Assembly (NCBI RefSeq): GCF_035594125.1
Contig: NC_087190.1
Span: forward strand, 8,235,539-8,299,538
Length of the DNA: 64,000 nucleotides
Reading direction: 5' to 3'
From: Scylla paramamosain
Lineage: Eukaryota > Arthropoda > Malacostraca > Decapoda > Portunidae
Part shown: positions 59,601-64,000 of the stretch, piece by piece
Position numbering within the stretch: position 1 is the first letter of the stretch
Layout: each line of letters begins with the position of its first letter
Notes under the pieces: model-generated
The model's database searches: none
The model's input: the letters and a program-made list of their open reading frames with translations, nothing else
Told to the model about the DNA's origin: nothing
Position numbers and translations under genes: made by a program

Positions 59601-62600
59601 TTATTTATTTATTGTTTCTCAATAAAGAGTGTTATTTGTGGCTTTCAGCTTTTTTGGTAATTAATGAACTTAAAAACACTCATAATACACGTTTCTCGTA
59701 TTCTCCCTTCGTTTCTAAAAAATAGTGTTCTTTGCATGTATTTAAGCGTTTTTATTGGTAACATGATCAAAAACACCCAAAATACATGTTTTTGGTAATG
59801 TTATTCTGTTTCACCATGAAGTGTGTTTTCCATGCGTTTTAGTGTTTTGGTATAAAAGGACCTCAAAAACACTTAAAGGCAAGTTTTTGGTAAAAATTCG
59901 TTTTACTCCAATGTAATGTGATTGCCCTTCTTTTTACTGCTTTATTCCTATCACGCTCAAAAAAACTCAAAAGACACTTTTCTAGTAAAGTTTTTTTCTT
60001 TTCTCACAATCTATTTTCGCATGCAATTTGAGGTTTTGGTAACTAAGAATGATAAAAGCACTCAAAATACATGCATTTAGTAACGTTGTTCTGTTTCTTA
60101 ATTAAGAGTGTTATATTTGAGTTTGAGCATTTTTTTTTTTATCTAGGAAACCTCTCCATATACACGAGATTTTGCGTTTTTTGCCTTGTGGTTCTTTTGA
60201 ACTGTAAAACACTCATTATATACTTTTCTTGCAATGTCCTTTTGTTTTTCAATATAGAGTGCTTTGCATCAATTTTCGCGTTTTTTGTTGGTAACAAGCT
60301 CAAAAACACTCAAAATATACCTTTTTAGTAACGTTTTTCTATTTCTTGATATTGATTGCTTTACATCCATTTCAGCGTTTTTCTACGTAAAACACTGAGA
60401 AGACACGTTTTCAGTAACTTTGTTTTGGATTCCCATATAGAGTGAGTTCCTTATCGGTTTGGTGCCTAACATGCTAAAAAAAACACTCAAAACTCAGATT
60501 TCTGGTAAGGTCTTTTAATTTCCTCATATAGGAGGCTTTGCATGCAATTTAGGTTTTGGTACATAACAGTCCGAAAAAAAGCTGAAATTAACTTTTTTGA
60601 TAATATTCTTTTATCATACGATTGCCCTGAATTTTCCCAGAATTTTGGCATCTCGGTACTATGAAGATGAATAACAAAAATAAAAAATCTTATTTTTTTT
60701 ATTTTTTTATTTTTTATTTTCTAAATAGAGTGTTTTTTGTGGGTTTTAGATTTTTGGTACTTAAGGAACTTAAAAAACACTTATAATACGCGTTTCTCGT
60801 AATGTCCTTTTGTTTCCCAAACATAATGTTCTTTGCATGTATTTAAGCGTTTTTATAGATAACATGATCAAAAACACCCAAAATATATGTTAAAGGTAAT
60901 GTTTTTCATTATACACTTTTCTTTCAAAGTCCTTTTGTTTTCTAATATGGAGTGCTTTACATTTATTTTCCCGTTTTTTGTAGGTAACAAGCTCAAAAAC
61001 ACTCAAAATATACCTTTTTTGTAATGTTTTTCTCTTTCTTGATATTGGTTGGTTTGCATCCGTTTTAGCGTTTTTCTACGTAAAACACTGAAAAGACACG
61101 TTTTCAGCAATTTTGTTTTGGATTCTCATATAGAGTGAGTTCCTTATTATTTATCGTTTTGGTGCCTAACATGCTGATAAACACTCAAAAAACACATTTC
61201 TGGTAAGGTCGTTTAATTTCCTCATATAGGAGTTTTTGGATGCACTTTAGGGTTTGGTATATAACAGTCCGGAAAAAAAAGCTAAAATTATCCTTTTTGA
61301 TAATTTTTTTTTATCATATAATAGCCCTGAATTTCCCCAGAATTTTGGCATCTCGTTACCTATGAAGATGAATAACAAAAAAAAATGCTATTTTTTTTTC
61401 TTACTTTTTTTTTTCTAAATAAAGAGTGTTATTTGTGGGTTTTAACATTTTGGTACTTAAGGAACTTAAAAACACTTATAATACACATTTCTCGTAATGT
61501 CCTTTCGTTTCGCAAACATAATGTTCTATGTATGTATTTAAGCGTTTTTATAGATAACATGATCAAAACCCTCAAAATATATGTTTTTGGTAATTTTATT
61601 CTGTTTCTCCATAAAAGGTGTTTTCCATGCGTTTTAGCGTTTTGGTATGTAATGAGCTCAAAAACAAAGGCAAGTTCTTGGTAAAAGTTGTTTTTATTTC
61701 CATGTAATGTGATTATCCTGCTTTTTATTGCTTTATTGCCTAACACGCTCAGAAACACTCAAAAGACACTTTTCTGGTAATATCATTTTTTTTTCCCACA
61801 TAAAGCTAGTTTTGCATGGAATTTGGGGTTTTGGTATCTAAGAATGTGAAAAAAAACTCAAAACACAGGCCTTTAGTAAGGTTGTTGTATTTCTTAATTA
61901 AAAGTGTTATTTATGAGTTCCAGCATTTTGGTATGTAAGAAACTTTTCTAATACAAACATTTGGTAAGGTATTTCTGTTTCAAAATTAAAAGTGTTATTT
62001 ATGATTTTCAGCTATTTGGTATGTAAGAAACTTCTTTATGTATACGAATTTTTGAGCTTTTTACCTTGTGGTTATTGTCAAACTATAAAACACTTATAGA
62101 CGTTTCTCGTAATGTCCTTTTCTTTGCCAATAGAAAGTGCTTTCCATTTATTTTTGCATTTTTTGTAGGTAACCAGCTCAAAAACACATCAAAATATATC
62201 TTTTTGGTAATATTATTCTATTTCTTCATATTGGTTGGTTTACATCCGTTTTAGCGTTTTTCAACGTAAATAACTGAAAAAAACACGTTTTCAGTAATAT
62301 TGTTGAAGTATCTGAAAAAACGTTCAAAAGACAGGTTTCTGATAAAATCGTGTAATTTCCCCATATAGGTGGATTTGCATACACTTCAGGGTTTGTACAT
62401 AACTTCGTAAAAAAGCTAAAATTATTCTTTTTTTTTTTTTTACAAAATTTTCATGAATTTTGCAATAATTTTGGCATCTCGGTACATATGAAGATGAAAA
62501 AGAAAAAAAAAAAATTTTTCTCTCTATAAAGAGTGTTATTTGTGGGTTTTAGCTTTTTGGAAGTTAAGTAACTTAAAAACACTCATAATACACGATTTTC

Positions 62601-63959
62601 GTAATGTCCTTTTGTTATACAAACATAGGGTTCTTTACATGTATTTAAGCGTTTTTATAGGTTACATGATCAAAAACACTCAAAATACATGTTTTTGGTA
62701 ATGCTATTATGTTTCTCCATAAAGTGTGTTTTGCATGCGTTTTAGAGATTTGGTATGTAAGGAGTTCAAAAACACTTAAAGGCAAGTTCTTCGTAAAAGT
62801 TGGTTTTATTCCCATGTAATGTGGTTGTTCTGCTTTTTAGTGCTTTGTTGCATATCACGCTCAAAAACACTCAAAAGACATTTTTTGGTAATGTCATTTT
62901 TTTTTTCCCACATGAAGGTAGTTTCGCATGTAATTTGGCATTTTCGTAACTAAGAATGTGAAAAACACTCAAAATACACAATTTGGTAAGGTAGTTCTGT
63001 TTATCGATTAAAAGTGTTATTCATGCATTTCATCATTTCGGTATGTAAGAAATTTCTCTATATATACGAGTTTTTGCGTTTATTGCCTTGTGGTTCTTTT
63101 AAAACTATAAAAAAAAACTCATTATACACGTTTGTCGTAATGTCCTTTTGTTTCCTAATATAGAGTACTTTACATCCATTTTCGCATTTTTTTGTTGGTT
63201 TGCATCCGCTTTAGCGTTTTTCTACGTAAAACACTGAAAAGATTCGTTTTCAGTAATTTTCTTTTGGATTCACATATTGACTGACTTCCATATTATTTAT
63301 CATTTTGGTGCGTAACATGCTGAAAAACACTGAAAAGACAGGTTTCTGTAAAAATCGTTTAACTTCCCTATATAGGTGTCTTTGCATGCACTTTAGGGTT
63401 TGGTACATAACAATCCGAAAAAAAGCTATAATTAACTTTTTTGGTAATGTTCTTTTTTCCACATAAATTCCCTGAATTTTGGTAGAATTTATGCATCTCG
63501 GTACCTATAAGGATGAATAACGGCCCCCCAAAAAAATAAAATCCTATTTTTTTTTTTTTTAGTTCATTATTTTTTTTTCTAAATAAAGAGTGTTATTTAT
63601 GGGTTTTACCTTTTAGGTACTGAAGGTACTGAAGGTACTGAACTTAAAAAAACATTCATAATACACGTTTCTCGTAATGTCGTTTCGTTTCCCAAACATA
63701 AGGTTCTTTGCATGTATTTAGGCGTTTTTATAGATAATATGATCAAAAACACTCAAAATACATGTATTTGGTAATATTATTCTGTTTTTCCATAAAATGT
63801 AATTTGCATGCGTTTTAGCGTTTTGGTATGTAAGGAGCTCAAAAAACACTTACGAGTAAAGGCAAGTTCTTGGTAAAATTTTGTTTTTTTCCCATGTAAT
63901 GTGAATGCCCTTCCTTTTAGTGCTTTATTGCGTAACACGCTCAAAAACACTCAAAGGAC
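59601..63959 (+). repeat. Satellite HOR array ending in module P (sister of 21.5-26.3 kb)
   Basis: Direct array with D/E landmarks at 60657, 61359, 62483 and 63500. At about 60905 G jumps to L (GGTAATGTTTTT / CATTATACAC), deleting about 420 bp that the sister array keeps at about 22.83-23.25 kb. A truncated B is at about 62290 and the P module starts at about 62785. Small private changes are a GC run at 63521-63529 and a 9-bp triplication at 63616-63642. Confidence 0.87.
63616..63642 (+). repeat. 9-bp tandem triplication
   Basis: GGTACTGAA occurs three times in a row inside an E monomer where all other copies have one GGTACTGAAGGAACTT-like sequence. Replication slippage is the simple explanation. 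Confidence 0.92.
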
Positions 63960-64000
63960 ATACAAGGCCTCGCATATAAGGAAATTAGAGACCTTACCAG
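63960..64000 (-). repeat. Start of inverted satellite cassette, copy 7
   Basis: The last 41 bases begin another inverted C monomer (CAAGGCCTCGCATATAAGG, GAGACCTTACCAG) with the same spelling as copy 3. The array and cassette therefore continue beyond the window. Confidence 0.85.

Noticed and set aside
1..64000. CRISPR-like array of regularly spaced repeats
   Set aside because: The repeated unit is about 96 bp and covers the whole sequence. There are no unique spacers between short direct repeats, no leader and no cas genes, and the host is a eukaryote.
1..64000. tRNA, rRNA or other structured RNA genes
   Set aside because: I found no cloverleaf-compatible GC stems, A/B boxes or rRNA-like stretches. 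The only GC-balanced segments are the two insertions.

Overview
The window is almost entirely satellite DNA from a eukaryote. It is AT-rich (roughly 70 % A+T by eye). I see no intact protein gene, rRNA, tRNA, CRISPR array or bacterial-style operon. The building block is a monomer of about 96 bp with a constant grammar: an A-run followed by CACTCAAAA, a GGTAATGT box, a T-rich stretch with CCCATATAGAGTG, a TTTGCATGC box, a TTTTAGCGTTTTGGTA box and a TAAC end. Eleven diverged full-length monomer types plus one half monomer (about 54 bp) form a higher-order repeat (HOR) of about 1.11 kb. I call the types A-B-C-D-E-F-G-H-I-J-K(half)-L. A clean copy is 6138-7248. About fifty D/E landmarks (GGTACCTATGAAGATGAA, or decayed forms) recur across the window, most about 1.1 kb apart. 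Shorter or longer intervals mark deletions or duplications of whole monomers.

A third level sits above the HOR. An inverted cassette of about 0.45-0.49 kb (reverse complement of types C, B, A, L, K and J) recurs at 1255, 26337, 30215, 49900, 56292 and 63960, with a shortened copy at 20363. Except for that copy, it lies about 1.16-1.22 kb downstream of a distinctive H/I/J variant (module P). It is followed in most copies by a second distinctive module (Q). Kilobase-scale blocks are re-used at several offsets: 33.4-38.9 with 42.3-47.9 kb (about 8.95 kb), 48.7-53.2 with 55.1-59.6 kb (about 6.4 kb), 28.6-32.4 with 48.2-52.1 kb (about 19.7 kb), and 21.0-26.3 with 59.2-64.0 kb (about 37.6-38.1 kb). 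Shared deletion scars let these copies be grouped. At 3111-5275 lies an inverted island of diverged monomers with no HOR order, possibly an older layer of the array.

Two insertions break the satellite. At 17588-17795 is a poly-T-flanked fragment that I associate, from memory, with a dispersed repeat of portunid and other decapod crabs. At 18164-20206 is a minus-strand, 5'-truncated CR1-like non-LTR retrotransposon. It has a recognisable but broken reverse transcriptase (DFSKAFDKV, FADDT) and an 8-bp 3'-terminal repeat. Together these suggest an arthropod, most likely a decapod crustacean. The species assignment is inference. The array could be pericentromeric or centromeric heterochromatin, but nothing in the sequence alone proves a centromere.
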